Assembly (NCBI RefSeq): GCF_039531105.1 | Contig: NZ_BAAAPK010000001.1 | Coordinates: 1 to 64,000, forward strand | Direction of reading: 5' to 3' | Source: Microbacterium lacus | GTDB lineage: Bacteria; Actinomycetota; Actinomycetes; Actinomycetales; Microbacteriaceae | Length of the DNA stretch: 64,000 nt | Part shown: piece after piece, positions 44,517-53,137 of the stretch | Layout of the letters: each line of letters opens with the position of its first letter | Numbering within the stretch: position 1 is the stretch's first letter | The notes under the pieces: generated by a model | What the model was told of the DNA's origin: nothing | Databases searched by the model: none | The model's input: only the letters and a program-made list of their open reading frames with translations | Program-made: the position numbers and the translations under genes

Positions 44517-45880
44517 GCAGGAAGCGCGAACCCCAGAGCGTCAGCCTGCTGATCCTCGGCGCGGGGGGCGACCTCACCAGGCGCCTCCTGATCCCGGGCC
44601 TGGCGAGTCTGCTGTCCGAGCACGAGTACGACGTTCAGGTCATCGGCGCTGCCCGGGAGGAGCGCACCGACGCGGAGTGGAGAGCGCTGATCCGCGACAG
44701 CTTCAGCCAGGTCACCCACCCCGAGAACGCCGACCGCTACCTCGAGTCGGCGCGCTACATCACGGGCGACGTGACGGATGCCGCTCACTTGAGGACCCTG
44801 CTCGAAGCGTGCGACCACACGCCCGTCATCTACTTCGCCCTGCCGCCCGCGGTCACCGTCACGGTCTGCGCCGCGCTGCGGAAAGTGGAGCTGCCCGAGG
44901 GCACCCGCCTCGCGCTGGAGAAGCCGTTCGGGACGGACCTGCGCTCCGCGCGGGCACTGAACCGCGTGATCGCGCAGCTCGTGCCCGAAGAGCAGGTGTT
45001 CCGCATCGATCATTTCCTCGGGATGTCTATGGTGCTCAACATCCTCGGGCTCCGCTTCGCGAATCAGTTCTTCGAGTCGGTGTGGGATGCCCGCCGCATC
45101 GAGCGCGTCGAGATCATCTACGACGAGCTGCTCGGGCTCGAGGGGCGCGGCGGCTACTACGACCACGCGGGCGCGCTGGTCGACATGCTGCAGAGCCACC
45201 TGCTCGAAGTGCTGGCCCTGGTCGCGATGGAGCAGCCGCCGCGGTTGAACGAGGTGGAGCTCCGTTCGAACGCCGCCCAGGTGCTGCGTGCCACGCACGT
45301 GTGGGACGACGACCCGGTCGCCTCGAGCCGCCGAGCGCGGTACACCGCCGGCAAGGTCGGGGACCGCCGACTGCCGTCCTACGCCGACGAGGAGGGTGTG
45401 GACCCGGCGCTGAACACCGAGACGCTCGCCCAGATCACTCTCGAGGTCGACACGGCGCGCTGGCGAGGCGTGCCGTTCGTGCTGCGGTCGGGCAAGGCGC
45501 TCGGTCAGTACGTGACGCAGGTGCGCGTGCACATGCGTCCGGTGCCGGAGATCCCCGGTTTCGGGGGCGCCCCCGAGCCGGATTCGATCATGCTCGACCT
45601 CAAATCCGGCGCGGTCGAGCTCGGGGTGACCATGAACGGCAGCGGTGACCCGTTCGGCCTCGAGCGCAGCATGCTCGTCGCGAAGAAGGAGCCCGGGCAT
45701 CTTCTGCCCTACGGTCAGGTGCTGCAAGGCATCGTCGAGGGCGATCCGCTGCTGTCCGTGCGGGCGGACATGGCGGAGGAGTGCTGGCGCATCGTGGCGC
45801 CGGTCCTCCGCGCGTGGAAGAAGAACGAGGTCCCGCTCGAGGAATACGCGGCCGGGTCGCTCGGCCCGAAAGGCTGGTAG
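44513..45880 (+). CDS. zwf: Glucose-6-phosphate dehydrogenase
   Basis: This 455-residue G6PD-family protein has an N-terminal LLILGAGGDLTRRLLIPGL coenzyme site, LALEKPFGTDL and the active-site RIDHFLG segment. The canonical sequence RIDHYLGKE has a substrate-binding Lys. Here it reads RIDHFLGMS, so that Lys is Met or displaced. It is slightly shorter than usual. Coupled to gnd by a four-base overlap, the pair forms an oxidative pentose phosphate branch supplying NAD(P)H, or a second, diverged set beside the housekeeping genes. Confidence 0.88.
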   Translation: MSRKREPQSVSLLILGAGGDLTRRLLIPGLASLLSEHEYDVQVIGAAREERTDAEWRALIRDSFSQVTHPENADRYLESARYITGDVTDAAHLRTLLEACDHTPVIYFALPPAVTVTVCAALRKVELPEGTRLALEKPFGTDLRSARALNRVIAQLVPEEQVFRIDHFLGMSMVLNILGLRFANQFFESVWDARRIERVEIIYDELLGLEGRGGYYDHAGALVDMLQSHLLEVLALVAMEQPPRLNEVELRSNAAQVLRATHVWDDDPVASSRRARYTAGKVGDRRLPSYADEEGVDPALNTETLAQITLEVDTARWRGVPFVLRSGKALGQYVTQVRVHMRPVPEIPGFGGAPEPDSIMLDLKSGAVELGVTMNGSGDPFGLERSMLVAKKEPGHLLPYGQVLQGIVEGDPLLSVRADMAEECWRIVAPVLRAWKKNEVPLEEYAAGSLGPKGW

Positions 45881-45920
45881 GCCCCTCGCGGATGTCGGCG
45901 GGCCGTGCTTGGTTATCGGC

Positions 45921-46694
45921 ATGGACACCACCACCTCTGCCGACGGCATCACGATCGCGTTCGAGAAGATCGGGGACGGCCCTCCCGTCGTGGTCGTCGG
46001 CGGCGCGTTCTCGGAGGCCGCCGACGGCGCCGGGATCGCCTCCGCCCTGGCGGATGCCGGCTTCCGCGCCGTCACGGTCGATCGTCGGGGACGAGGTTCG
46101 AGCGGCGATCGGCGCGGGTCGACGCCCGACGACGAGGTCGCCGATCTGGCCGCGGTCATCGACGCGGTGGGTGGGCAGGCGATCGTGCTCGGCCACTCCT
46201 CGGGTGCCGTCCTCGCCCTCTCCGCCGCCGCGCGCGGCGTGCCGATCACCGCACTGTTCGTGTCAGAGCCGCCTTTCCGGTTCGGCGTGGGCGAACCCGA
46301 TCCTCGGCTGGCGGAGCGGCTGCAGGAGCTCATCGACTCCGGCCAGCCTGACGACGCCGTCGTGACGTTCCAGCTCGAGGGCGTCGAGCTGCCGCGTGGG
46401 ATGGTCGACCAGATCCGGCAGAGCGACCTGTTCCCGCACCTCGTCGGGCTCGCGCAGTCGACGGTCTACGACGCGCGACTGACGGCAGCGGTCTCGACGC
46501 CGACGCCGGAGATGCTCTCCGTCGCGCTGCCGGTCACGATCCTGCGCGGTGAGCAGACGTTCCCGATGCTCATCCGCGCCGCAGACCGGCTGGCCGAGGA
46601 GATGGCCGCCGCGGACCTCGTGATCGTCCCGGAATCCGTCATGCACCGCCCCGACCCGGTCGCGACCGCACGCGTGATCGCGGAGCGCATCTGA
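45921..46694 (+). CDS. Alpha/beta hydrolase
   Basis: This 257-residue hydrolase-fold protein has the nucleophile elbow LGHSSGAVLALS near residue 92 and VTVDRRGRGSSGDRRGS before it. The catalytic His region in PESVMHRPDPVATA is not in a clear GHS/GHF context, so the triad is uncertain. ATG 45921 gives the usual N-terminus ITIAFEKIGDGPPVVVVGG. It converges with an aldo/keto reductase gene, 18 bases between stops. It may act on esters or lactones; there is no specific functional hint. Confidence 0.85.
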   Translation: MDTTTSADGITIAFEKIGDGPPVVVVGGAFSEAADGAGIASALADAGFRAVTVDRRGRGSSGDRRGSTPDDEVADLAAVIDAVGGQAIVLGHSSGAVLALSAAARGVPITALFVSEPPFRFGVGEPDPRLAERLQELIDSGQPDDAVVTFQLEGVELPRGMVDQIRQSDLFPHLVGLAQSTVYDARLTAAVSTPTPEMLSVALPVTILRGEQTFPMLIRAADRLAEEMAAADLVIVPESVMHRPDPVATARVIAERI

Positions 46695-46712
46695 CCCCCA
46701 CGGGCCGCGAGC

Positions 46713-47606
46713 TCAGTCCTCGAAGATCTCCACCGAGCGTGACAGGGCCGCGACCTCGTCGCCGCTGAGGTCGAGATCCGTCGCCTTGGCGGAGTCGACG
46801 ATGGATGCCGCTCGCCGCGCGCCCGGAATCGGGATCACATGCGGGTCCAGCGCGAGTTCCCACGCCAGCACGACCTGCTGCGGGCTGACGCCGCGTGCTT
46901 CGCCGATCTCGCGGAAGGCCGAGAAGCGGTCGCCGACGTTGCGTCCGCCGCCGCCGGTGCCGCCGAGCGGGCTCCACGGGAGGAAGGCGATGCCGTGATC
47001 GCCGCAGTAGCGGAGCTCGTCGATGCTGCCCGGATGCTTCGGCGAGAACTCGTTCTGCACGCTCGCGAGGCCACCGTCCCCGAGCACGTGCTGGGCGATC
47101 TCGATCTCCTCGACGCTCGCGTTCGAGATGCCGACCGCGCGGACGAGCCCCTCCTCCTTGAAGCCCGCGAGCGTCGCCATGATCTCGCCGTACACGAGCC
47201 AGCGGTCGGGGCGGTGGTACTGGTAGAGGTCGATGCTGTCCACGCCGAGGATCTCGAGCGAACGCTCGAGCGCGCTCCGAAGATACGCCGCCGACCCGTC
47301 CCGGCCCCACTTCTCCCCCTCGCTGCGCGTGATGCCGCCCTTGGTCGCCACGAAGATGCTCGACGCATCTCCACTCCAGGTGCGAAGGGCCTCGGCGACG
47401 ATCCGCTCGTTGTGACCCATCTCGTTCCACGCCGGGGCGTAGATGTCCGCGGTGTCGATGAGCGTCACCCCCGCATCGAGGGCCGCGTGCACGGTCGCGA
47501 TCGCGTCTTCGAGCGCCGGGTACTCCCCGTCGTTGTTCATCGACAGCGGCATGGCACCGAGTCCGATGGCCGAAACCTGTCGTCCGGCGAGTGTGCGGTG
47601 CTTCAT
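46713..47606 (-). CDS. Aldo/keto reductase
   Basis: This 297-residue NADPH-dependent reductase is a TIM barrel with Asp/Tyr in LIDTADIYAP, Lys in VATKGGITR and His in YQYHRPDRW. The NADPH-binding end has PIPGARRAASIVDS. It is a monocistronic gene with ATG 47606. The substrate is unknown. It is distinct from the reductase in the lig operon and lacks its acidic tail. Confidence 0.9.
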   Translation of the reverse strand: MKHRTLAGRQVSAIGLGAMPLSMNNDGEYPALEDAIATVHAALDAGVTLIDTADIYAPAWNEMGHNERIVAEALRTWSGDASSIFVATKGGITRSEGEKWGRDGSAAYLRSALERSLEILGVDSIDLYQYHRPDRWLVYGEIMATLAGFKEEGLVRAVGISNASVEEIEIAQHVLGDGGLASVQNEFSPKHPGSIDELRYCGDHGIAFLPWSPLGGTGGGGRNVGDRFSAFREIGEARGVSPQQVVLAWELALDPHVIPIPGARRAASIVDSAKATDLDLSGDEVAALSRSVEIFED

Positions 47607-47690
47607 GGGGTCTCCTGATCGTGGTGTGGTTCCAGATTGCCACCGGTGGTACGTCGGCGGCTGGGGGTGGACGGGGAACGAATGGGCGGG

Positions 47691-48182
47691 TCAGCCCTCG
47701 CCGCGCACGTCACGCACGAACCCGTCGACGCTCTGCCGGAGCGCCTCGATCCGGCGGTCGCGCGCCGCTTCGCGGTCGAACCCGAGGTACGCGCTCGGCG
47801 GCAGTCTGCGCACGTTCTGCGAGCACTCGAAGTTCTCGCAGATGAGCGTGCCCACGGTATCCCCGCGACGTCCGGCGGCACCCGCTCGCTTGGTCGAGAA
47901 GAAGACGACGTCGTTCGGCAGCTGCACGTCGGCGCACCACGCGCACTGCGCGCGGCTGCGCGGTCGTGCGTCGGCGCGGCGGAGCAGGATGCCGACGGCT
48001 TCGTCGTCGATCTCGGCGACGACGTACGCGACGTTCGGAAGCTTCGGATCCCGCCAGCCGAGATAGTCGAGCGGGGAGAAATCCCGGGCGTCGAAATCGG
48101 CCGGCAGTGTGAGGTTCTTCAGTTCGCTGCGCGAAGCGTTGACGAAGGATGCCCGGATCTGGGCGTCGGTGAAGGATCGCAT
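47691..48182 (-). CDS. FBP domain protein with C-terminal zinc finger (EF-G-binding type)
   Basis: This 163-residue protein starts MRSFTDAQIRASFVNASRSE, and a C-terminal treble-clef-like zinc finger is formed by CAWC (about residues 81-84) and the later Cys in ICENFEC. It resembles FBP/FusB-FusC-type proteins, which bind elongation factor G and, in some species, rescue it from fusidic acid. ATG 48182 fits the family start. Whether this copy protects against an antibiotic is unknown. Confidence 0.78.
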   Translation of the reverse strand: MRSFTDAQIRASFVNASRSELKNLTLPADFDARDFSPLDYLGWRDPKLPNVAYVVAEIDDEAVGILLRRADARPRSRAQCAWCADVQLPNDVVFFSTKRAGAAGRRGDTVGTLICENFECSQNVRRLPPSAYLGFDREAARDRRIEALRQSVDGFVRDVRGEG

Positions 48183-48286
48183 GATGACTTTCTTCGGTGG
48201 GGTCGCCGGAAAGCGACGTTCGTGACGGATGCCGGAGCGCGAGTGCACTCGACGGGAGGGTGACGGGAGGTCAGGCTCGACCGTCT

Positions 48287-48307
48287 GTCGACGCGGTGAG
48301 CGTCGAC
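48287..48307. terminator. Hairpin between guanidine exporter and FBP genes
   Basis: GTCGACGC and GCGTCGAC are perfect 8-base arms around GGTGA, about 90 bases past the exporter stop. The remaining intergenic DNA (48183-48397) also has the palindrome CGAGTGCACTCG at 48240-48251. Confidence 0.45.
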
Positions 48308-48397
48308 GACCTCCTCACGCCTGAAGGCGTCATGCGAATATCCACCCCGGGAGTCTACGCCCGCTCAGCCGGGTGGGCCCCGGATGCCGGCGCTCCC

Positions 48398-48718
48398 CTA
48401 CTCGCCGCCGACCAGCTTCAGACCGATCACGCAGCCGACCAGGCCGAGCAGCAGCAGCATCCGCACGATCGAGAAGGGCTCGGCGCCCGTGATCATGGCG
48501 TACGCCACCGTGAGCGCCGCACCGATCCCGACCCACACCGCGTACGCGGTGCCCGTCGAGATGTCGCGCATCGCCCACGCGAGACCGCCCATGCTCGCCA
48601 CCAGGGCGACACCGAACACCACGGTCGGCCAGAGCTTCGTGAAGCCCTCGGACTTGCCGAGCGCGGTCGCCCACACGGCCTCGAGGACTCCGGACAGAAC
48701 AAGGATGACCCACGACAT
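48398..48718 (-). CDS. sugE: SMR-family guanidinium exporter (Gdx/SugE type)
   Basis: This 106-residue protein has four transmembrane helices. The functional Glu13 lies in SGVLEAVWATALGKSEGF, and TGTAYAVWVGIGAALTV marks the SugE/Gdx branch. ATG 48718 has GGAGG eight bases upstream. The leader contains a guanidine-III riboswitch immediately before that ribosome site. This strongly supports export of guanidinium in exchange for protons over general quaternary-amine resistance. Confidence 0.93.
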   Translation of the reverse strand: MSWVILVLSGVLEAVWATALGKSEGFTKLWPTVVFGVALVASMGGLAWAMRDISTGTAYAVWVGIGAALTVAYAMITGAEPFSIVRMLLLLGLVGCVIGLKLVGGE

Positions 48719-48733
48719 GAGACTCGCCTCCAT

Positions 48734-48774
48734 GGCCAGTCTTGTCGCTCACCGGGTACTGATCCGTCGTCCGG
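48734..48774 (-). ncRNA. Guanidine-III (ykkC-III) riboswitch
   Basis: On the minus strand the conserved blocks occur in order and spacing: CCGGACGA, then TACCCGGT, then GACAAGAC, in a compact pseudoknot-sized element of 41 bases. The ribosome site GGAGG (48731-48727) starts two bases after it, so ligand binding should control translation of the guanidine exporter. Recognition is from remembered consensus, not from a covariance search. Confidence 0.85.
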
Positions 48775-48854
48775 GGACCTTGTTGCGGGTCCTCGACGAG
48801 TCTAGGGCGCCCGCCTGTGCAGGCGCTGGTCACGCGGCCTGATCTGCCTCCCCA

Positions 48855-49640
48855 TCACACGAGTGCCGCGCACTGCCCGGTGGCGTTGCCTCCCACGACG
48901 TTCACGCTGCCAGGTACGAACCCGCCCGACACTCCCGGCGTCAGGCCGTTGCACGTGAGGTTGCGCGCGACGTTGTTCCGCACGATGTAGACGCCGGGCG
49001 CACCCGGGTGCGGGTCGCTGAGCGCGATGTTCGTGAGCGTCGCATTGCCCCCGATCGTGTTGAACAGGGCGCCGAGCCACTCCGTCCGCTGACCGGTGAC
49101 CGTGAGGTTTCCGTCGATCGCGTTGTTCTTGATCGACCACGGGATCGTCGATCCGCCACCGGTGAGGGTGACGTTGCCGCGCACCGTGATGCCGTTGAGC
49201 ATCACGGCCATCGCGCCGTTCGCCGTGACGTTCCCCCCGACGCTGATCACCGATACACCTTCCGGATCGACGGTGCACTCGTGCGCGGAGTTGCCGGTGT
49301 AAGAGGGCGGCTGACAGCCCAGGCCGAGGAACGAGCCGGCGGATGCCGTGACATTGCGGGCGACCGAGATCGTCGCCGATGCACTCTGGGCGTCCAGTGA
49401 GGCGCCGGCGGCGACGCTGACATTGCCGGTGATGTCGATCACTGCTCCGACGCCGACCGTGCACGGACCCGTCACCGAGACGTTCGCGTAGCTTCCCGAT
49501 GGGATCTCACCGCCGCTGCACGTGTAGTTCGCCGGCGGCGCCGTTCGGGGCGATGCGGCCATCGCCGGGACGGCGGACAGCGACAGCGCCACCGCGATCA
49601 CACCGGAGAGGAGCACCCGCAGGCGCGTTGACTTCTTCAT
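48855..49640 (-). CDS. Secreted repeat-rich protein of unknown function
   Basis: This 261-residue exported protein has a signal peptide (VLLSGVIAVALSLSAVPAMA, cut near residue 28). The remainder is a series of short beta-strand-like repeats with turns such as GNVSV, GNVTA, GNVTL, GNLTV and GNATL, suggesting a right-handed beta-helix or polymer-forming fold. Cys residues are sparse and paired (YTCSGG, GPCTVG, LGCQPP, HECTVD). There is no enzymatic motif or anchor. It probably is a surface or extracellular structural or binding protein. Divergent from the DUF222 gene. Confidence 0.75.
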   Translation of the reverse strand: MKKSTRLRVLLSGVIAVALSLSAVPAMAASPRTAPPANYTCSGGEIPSGSYANVSVTGPCTVGVGAVIDITGNVSVAAGASLDAQSASATISVARNVTASAGSFLGLGCQPPSYTGNSAHECTVDPEGVSVISVGGNVTANGAMAVMLNGITVRGNVTLTGGGSTIPWSIKNNAIDGNLTVTGQRTEWLGALFNTIGGNATLTNIALSDPHPGAPGVYIVRNNVARNLTCNGLTPGVSGGFVPGSVNVVGGNATGQCAALV

Positions 49641-49782
49641 CGAATCCGACCTTTCCTCTGTCCTTCCCCGCGCTCGGTCTACACCCGACCGCCCGGGTGC
49701 ACCAGTACTCGCGGCGACGAAGGGGGGAAAAGGGGGTGCGGGAGGCCCGATCGATGTCGGAGGCCCCTGCCATCATTAGAAC

Positions 49783-51153
49783 ATGCATTCGAACGACGTC
49801 ATCGGCTTCAGCGACGCGGACACCGCCGCCCTCGCTGAGATCGTCGCCGACGTCGAGAAGTCCACGGCCCTCCTCGCGGCTGCACAGGCGGCGCAGACGC
49901 GCGCCCTCGCCCGGGCAGGAGACCTCGCCCGCACGCAGGCCGCCCGCTCGTCGGCGAAAGTGCGCGATCACGACATGGCCCTGCGTGCGATCGCCGCCGA
50001 AGTGGCCGGGGTCATGCGCACCTCCGACCGTTCCGTGCAGCGTCAGATCGGCGACGCCACCGAGCTCGTCCAGGACTATCCGATGACTCTCCAAGCCTGG
50101 CAGGACGGCCTGATCACCCGTGCTCATGTGCGCGCGATCGTCGACACCGGCGTCGTCCTGCCGCCCGAGTACCGTGCCGAGTTCGAGGCGACGGCCCTTC
50201 GCGAGTGCGAGATCGACACCGCCGGGCGCGTGCGGACACGGCTCGAGCTCATCGCCGAGAACATGCATCCGCGCACACTCGCCGAACGTCACCACGACGC
50301 GCGCGAGCAGCGCGCGGTGAAGATCATGACCCTCGCCGACGGCATGTCGGCGCTCACCACGATCGCCCCGACGGTGCTCGTCGATGCCATCTTCGACCGC
50401 CTCACCCAGCAGGCGCACACGATCGTCGACGCTCGATCGCGGGCGCGCGCGATGACGCCCGCCGATTCCTCGACGGATGCCGCTCCCCCGGCATCCGCGT
50501 CGCTCACCCCGCAGCAGATCGCGTCGGACACGCGCTCGATGGATCAGCTCCGCGCGGACCTGGTCGCGGACATGCTGCTGACGTCGATGCCGGGCGCCGA
50601 CCCGACCCGCGACGACGACGGCCCCGGCACGCTCGGCGCGATCCGGGCACGCGTGCAGATCGTCGTTCCGGCTCTCACGCTGCTCGGCTCCGACGATCAG
50701 GCGGCCGATCTCGTCGGACGTGCACCGATCGATCCCGAAACCGCGCGCGAACTGGCCTGCCTCACCTGGAGCCCGTGGGAGCGCATCCTCACCCACCCGG
50801 TGACCGGCGCCGTGCTGCACGTCGACACCTACCAGCGCACCGCCGCGATCGACCGTCACCTTCGGGCCCGCGACCAGCACTGCAGATTCCCCGGATGCCG
50901 GCAGCCGGCGATCCGATGCGAGGTCGACCACACGGTGGATCACGCGCTCGGCGGCGAGACCCACGTGCGCAACCTCGCCCACCTGTGCCAACGCCATCAT
51001 TCGATGAAGCAGTTCACCGCCTGGCGGGTCCGACAGCTCAGCGACGGCGTCCTCGAGTGGACCTCTCCGCTCGGGCGCATCTACATCGAGGATCCCCCGT
51101 CTCTCGGCGTGCACTTCCGAACGAGCGCGGACACCTCCGTCCCACCGTTCTGA
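49783..51153 (+). CDS. DUF222 / HNH endonuclease domain protein (13E12-repeat type)
   Basis: This 456-residue protein has an N-terminal helical DUF222 region (about 1-330) and a C-terminal HNH motif: CRFPGC, CEVDHTVDHALGG, then HLCQRHHSMK, with all His and Asn-type ligands in place. Such proteins are abundant in actinobacteria, often in several copies, and their role is unresolved. No mobile-element gene, intron or inverted terminal repeat adjoins it, so it is treated as a chromosomal gene. Confidence 0.88.
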   Translation: MHSNDVIGFSDADTAALAEIVADVEKSTALLAAAQAAQTRALARAGDLARTQAARSSAKVRDHDMALRAIAAEVAGVMRTSDRSVQRQIGDATELVQDYPMTLQAWQDGLITRAHVRAIVDTGVVLPPEYRAEFEATALRECEIDTAGRVRTRLELIAENMHPRTLAERHHDAREQRAVKIMTLADGMSALTTIAPTVLVDAIFDRLTQQAHTIVDARSRARAMTPADSSTDAAPPASASLTPQQIASDTRSMDQLRADLVADMLLTSMPGADPTRDDDGPGTLGAIRARVQIVVPALTLLGSDDQAADLVGRAPIDPETARELACLTWSPWERILTHPVTGAVLHVDTYQRTAAIDRHLRARDQHCRFPGCRQPAIRCEVDHTVDHALGGETHVRNLAHLCQRHHSMKQFTAWRVRQLSDGVLEWTSPLGRIYIEDPPSLGVHFRTSADTSVPPF

Positions 51154-51183
51154 TCACCGACGCGCTCATGCCAGGCTTGACGC

Positions 51184-52068
51184 ATGCCAGCGCGAAACGA
51201 GTCCCTGCGCGACCACGCCTGCCTGATCGTCCACGGCCCCGACCGGCCGGGCATCGTGGCAGCCGTCACGGCGCTCATCACCCGGAACCAGGGCAACATC
51301 GTCCAGCTCGACCAGTACTCCGATGACGCCGACGGCGGAGCCTTCTTCCAGAGGGTGGTCTTCCACCGCGCTGACCTGGCGGCATCCATGCCCGAGATCG
51401 AAGCGGACATCCAGGCGACCCTCGCCGATTTCGGCATGGAGTGGACGCTGACCGACCAGTCCGTGCCCAAGCGCATGGCGATCCTCGCCTCGACGTCCGA
51501 TCACTGCCTGCTCGAGCTGCTCTGGCGGCACCGGCGCGGCGAGCTGCCCGTCACGATCCCGATGGTGATCTCGAATCACACCAACACCGCCGAGGACGTC
51601 CGCTCGTTCGGCATCCCGTTCTTCCACGTGCCCTCGCAGGGCACCGACAAGTCAGCGGCCGAAGCGAAGATCCTCGAACTCGTGAAGGACAACGTCGACT
51701 TCATCGTGCTCGCCCGCTACATGCAGATCATCTCGGAGGACTTCCTCGAGACCGTCGGCGTACCGGTGATCAACATCCACCACTCGTTCCTGCCCGCGTT
51801 CGTCGGCGCAGCTCCCTACCGCCGGGCGAAGGAGCGCGGCGTCAAGCTCATCGGAGCAACGAGCCACTACGTCACGAAGGACCTCGACGAGGGCCCGATC
51901 ATCGAGCAGGACGTCGCGCGGGTGAACCACGCGATGGATGCCGCCGCTCTGCAGGCACACGGAGCATATGTGGAGCGCGCCGTCCTCTCCCGCGCCGTCC
52001 AGTGGCATGCCGAGGACCGTGTGATCCGCCACGGCAACCAGACGATCGTCTTCAGCGACCGCCCCTGA
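51184..52068 (+). CDS. purU: Formyltetrahydrofolate deformylase
   Basis: This 294-residue enzyme has an N-terminal ACT domain (CLIVHGPDRPGIVAAVTALI) and a formyltransferase-fold catalytic domain with NIHHSFLPAFVGA and the catalytic Asp in KDLDEGPIIEQD. It hydrolyses 10-formyl-THF to formate and THF, balancing one-carbon pools, for example during glycine or methoxy-aromatic metabolism. ATG 51184 gives the normal length. Monocistronic, 30 bases after the HNH gene. Confidence 0.95.
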   Translation: MPARNESLRDHACLIVHGPDRPGIVAAVTALITRNQGNIVQLDQYSDDADGGAFFQRVVFHRADLAASMPEIEADIQATLADFGMEWTLTDQSVPKRMAILASTSDHCLLELLWRHRRGELPVTIPMVISNHTNTAEDVRSFGIPFFHVPSQGTDKSAAEAKILELVKDNVDFIVLARYMQIISEDFLETVGVPVINIHHSFLPAFVGAAPYRRAKERGVKLIGATSHYVTKDLDEGPIIEQDVARVNHAMDAAALQAHGAYVERAVLSRAVQWHAEDRVIRHGNQTIVFSDRP

Positions 52069-52080
52069 CCGGCACGCAGG

Positions 52081-53001
52081 TCAGAACACGTACTCCATGA
52101 GGTCCGTGCCGAGGGTGCGGAACGCCTCGTGTGCGCGGAGCCGGTGCGCGATCGACAGGTCGTCGAAGCACACGATGAGTGCATAGGCGACCCCCGCGCG
52201 CGGACCGCCGAGAACGCCCGCCTCGACACGGATTCCGGCATCCCGACCCGTCTTGTTCACGAAGAGCAGCCCGTGCTCGTCGTTCTCGTGATCGAAGGCG
52301 TCGAGGCCCGTCGCCGAGCCCACGAGCGAGAGATCCTGGTTCAGGCTCAGCCACTCCGCCACCTGCGCGCTGACTCCGGCCGACACGGCGCTCGAATTCA
52401 CCAGCGCCGCGAACAGCTCCGCGAGTTCCCGCGCCGAGCCCAGCGCGACGTGCGGGGCGTCATCGGGGCCGCGTTCGTCGCGGAAGAGATCCAACAGGGC
52501 CGTGTGCGCGAAGCCCAGCTGCTCGATGCGCGCGCGGACCGCAGGCAGCCCGACCCGCCCGATCAGGGCGTTCGCCGCCAGCGCATCACCTGCGGATGCC
52601 GCGAGTACCGCGAGATCCGACAGCGGCAGCGCCGGCGCCTTCAGGTACTGCCACACGCCCGCTCCGGCAACCGGCCCGATGCTCGACTTCTCGATGATCT
52701 CGAGCGGGTCGAGAGAACCCGACTCGAAGCCCGATGCGACCTCGATCAGCAGCGGCACCACGCCGAGACCGGCGACCGGGAGCGTGACGAAGTCGTCCCC
52801 GGCGAGGACGGAGGTCCCGCGATCGAGGTCCGTGATGCGCACGGAGATCCGCGCGCCGCTCGCGGCGAGCTCATCCAGCGCCTTCAGCGTCGCGGTGAAC
52901 GAGCGACGGCCGACCGCCGCGCGACGCGGAAGCCGGCGACCACCGCGCCGCGAGCTGCGGAGGGACTCCGCGTCACGACGAGGTTCAGGGGCGATGCCCA
53001 C
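52081..53001 (-). CDS. Beta-lactamase-fold protein lacking the catalytic serine set
   Basis: This 306-residue protein has the class A beta-lactamase fold as seen from VRITDLDRGTSVLAGDDFV and the retained KTG triad (FVNKTGRDAGIR). The SxxK motif position reads VAGLGVVPLL and the SDN position reads SAGDALAAN, so the nucleophilic Ser, its Lys and the SDN Ser are absent. It is probably a non-hydrolytic binding protein. The GTG at 53001 has an AAGGA site; no signal peptide follows, only an Arg-rich cytosolic segment. Confidence 0.75.
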   Translation of the reverse strand: MGIAPEPRRDAESLRSSRRGGRRLPRRAAVGRRSFTATLKALDELAASGARISVRITDLDRGTSVLAGDDFVTLPVAGLGVVPLLIEVASGFESGSLDPLEIIEKSSIGPVAGAGVWQYLKAPALPLSDLAVLAASAGDALAANALIGRVGLPAVRARIEQLGFAHTALLDLFRDERGPDDAPHVALGSARELAELFAALVNSSAVSAGVSAQVAEWLSLNQDLSLVGSATGLDAFDHENDEHGLLFVNKTGRDAGIRVEAGVLGGPRAGVAYALIVCFDDLSIAHRLRAHEAFRTLGTDLMEYVF

Positions 53002-53137
53002 GTGGTTCCTTCCCGTGTCCAGGGGGTCTGCGGTCTTCGACGGGCACACCGAACACCGCTTGCGAAAACGCGTGTTCTCCTGCGGTCCGGCCGCTGCGCA
53101 CTCGGGTGGCGTGCGCGGCGATTCTAGCGGGGACGCC

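Noticed and set aside
49783..51153. HNH protein as part of a mobile element or homing system
   Set aside because: DUF222/HNH proteins are common chromosomal genes in actinobacteria, and there are no terminal repeats, target duplication or partner genes.
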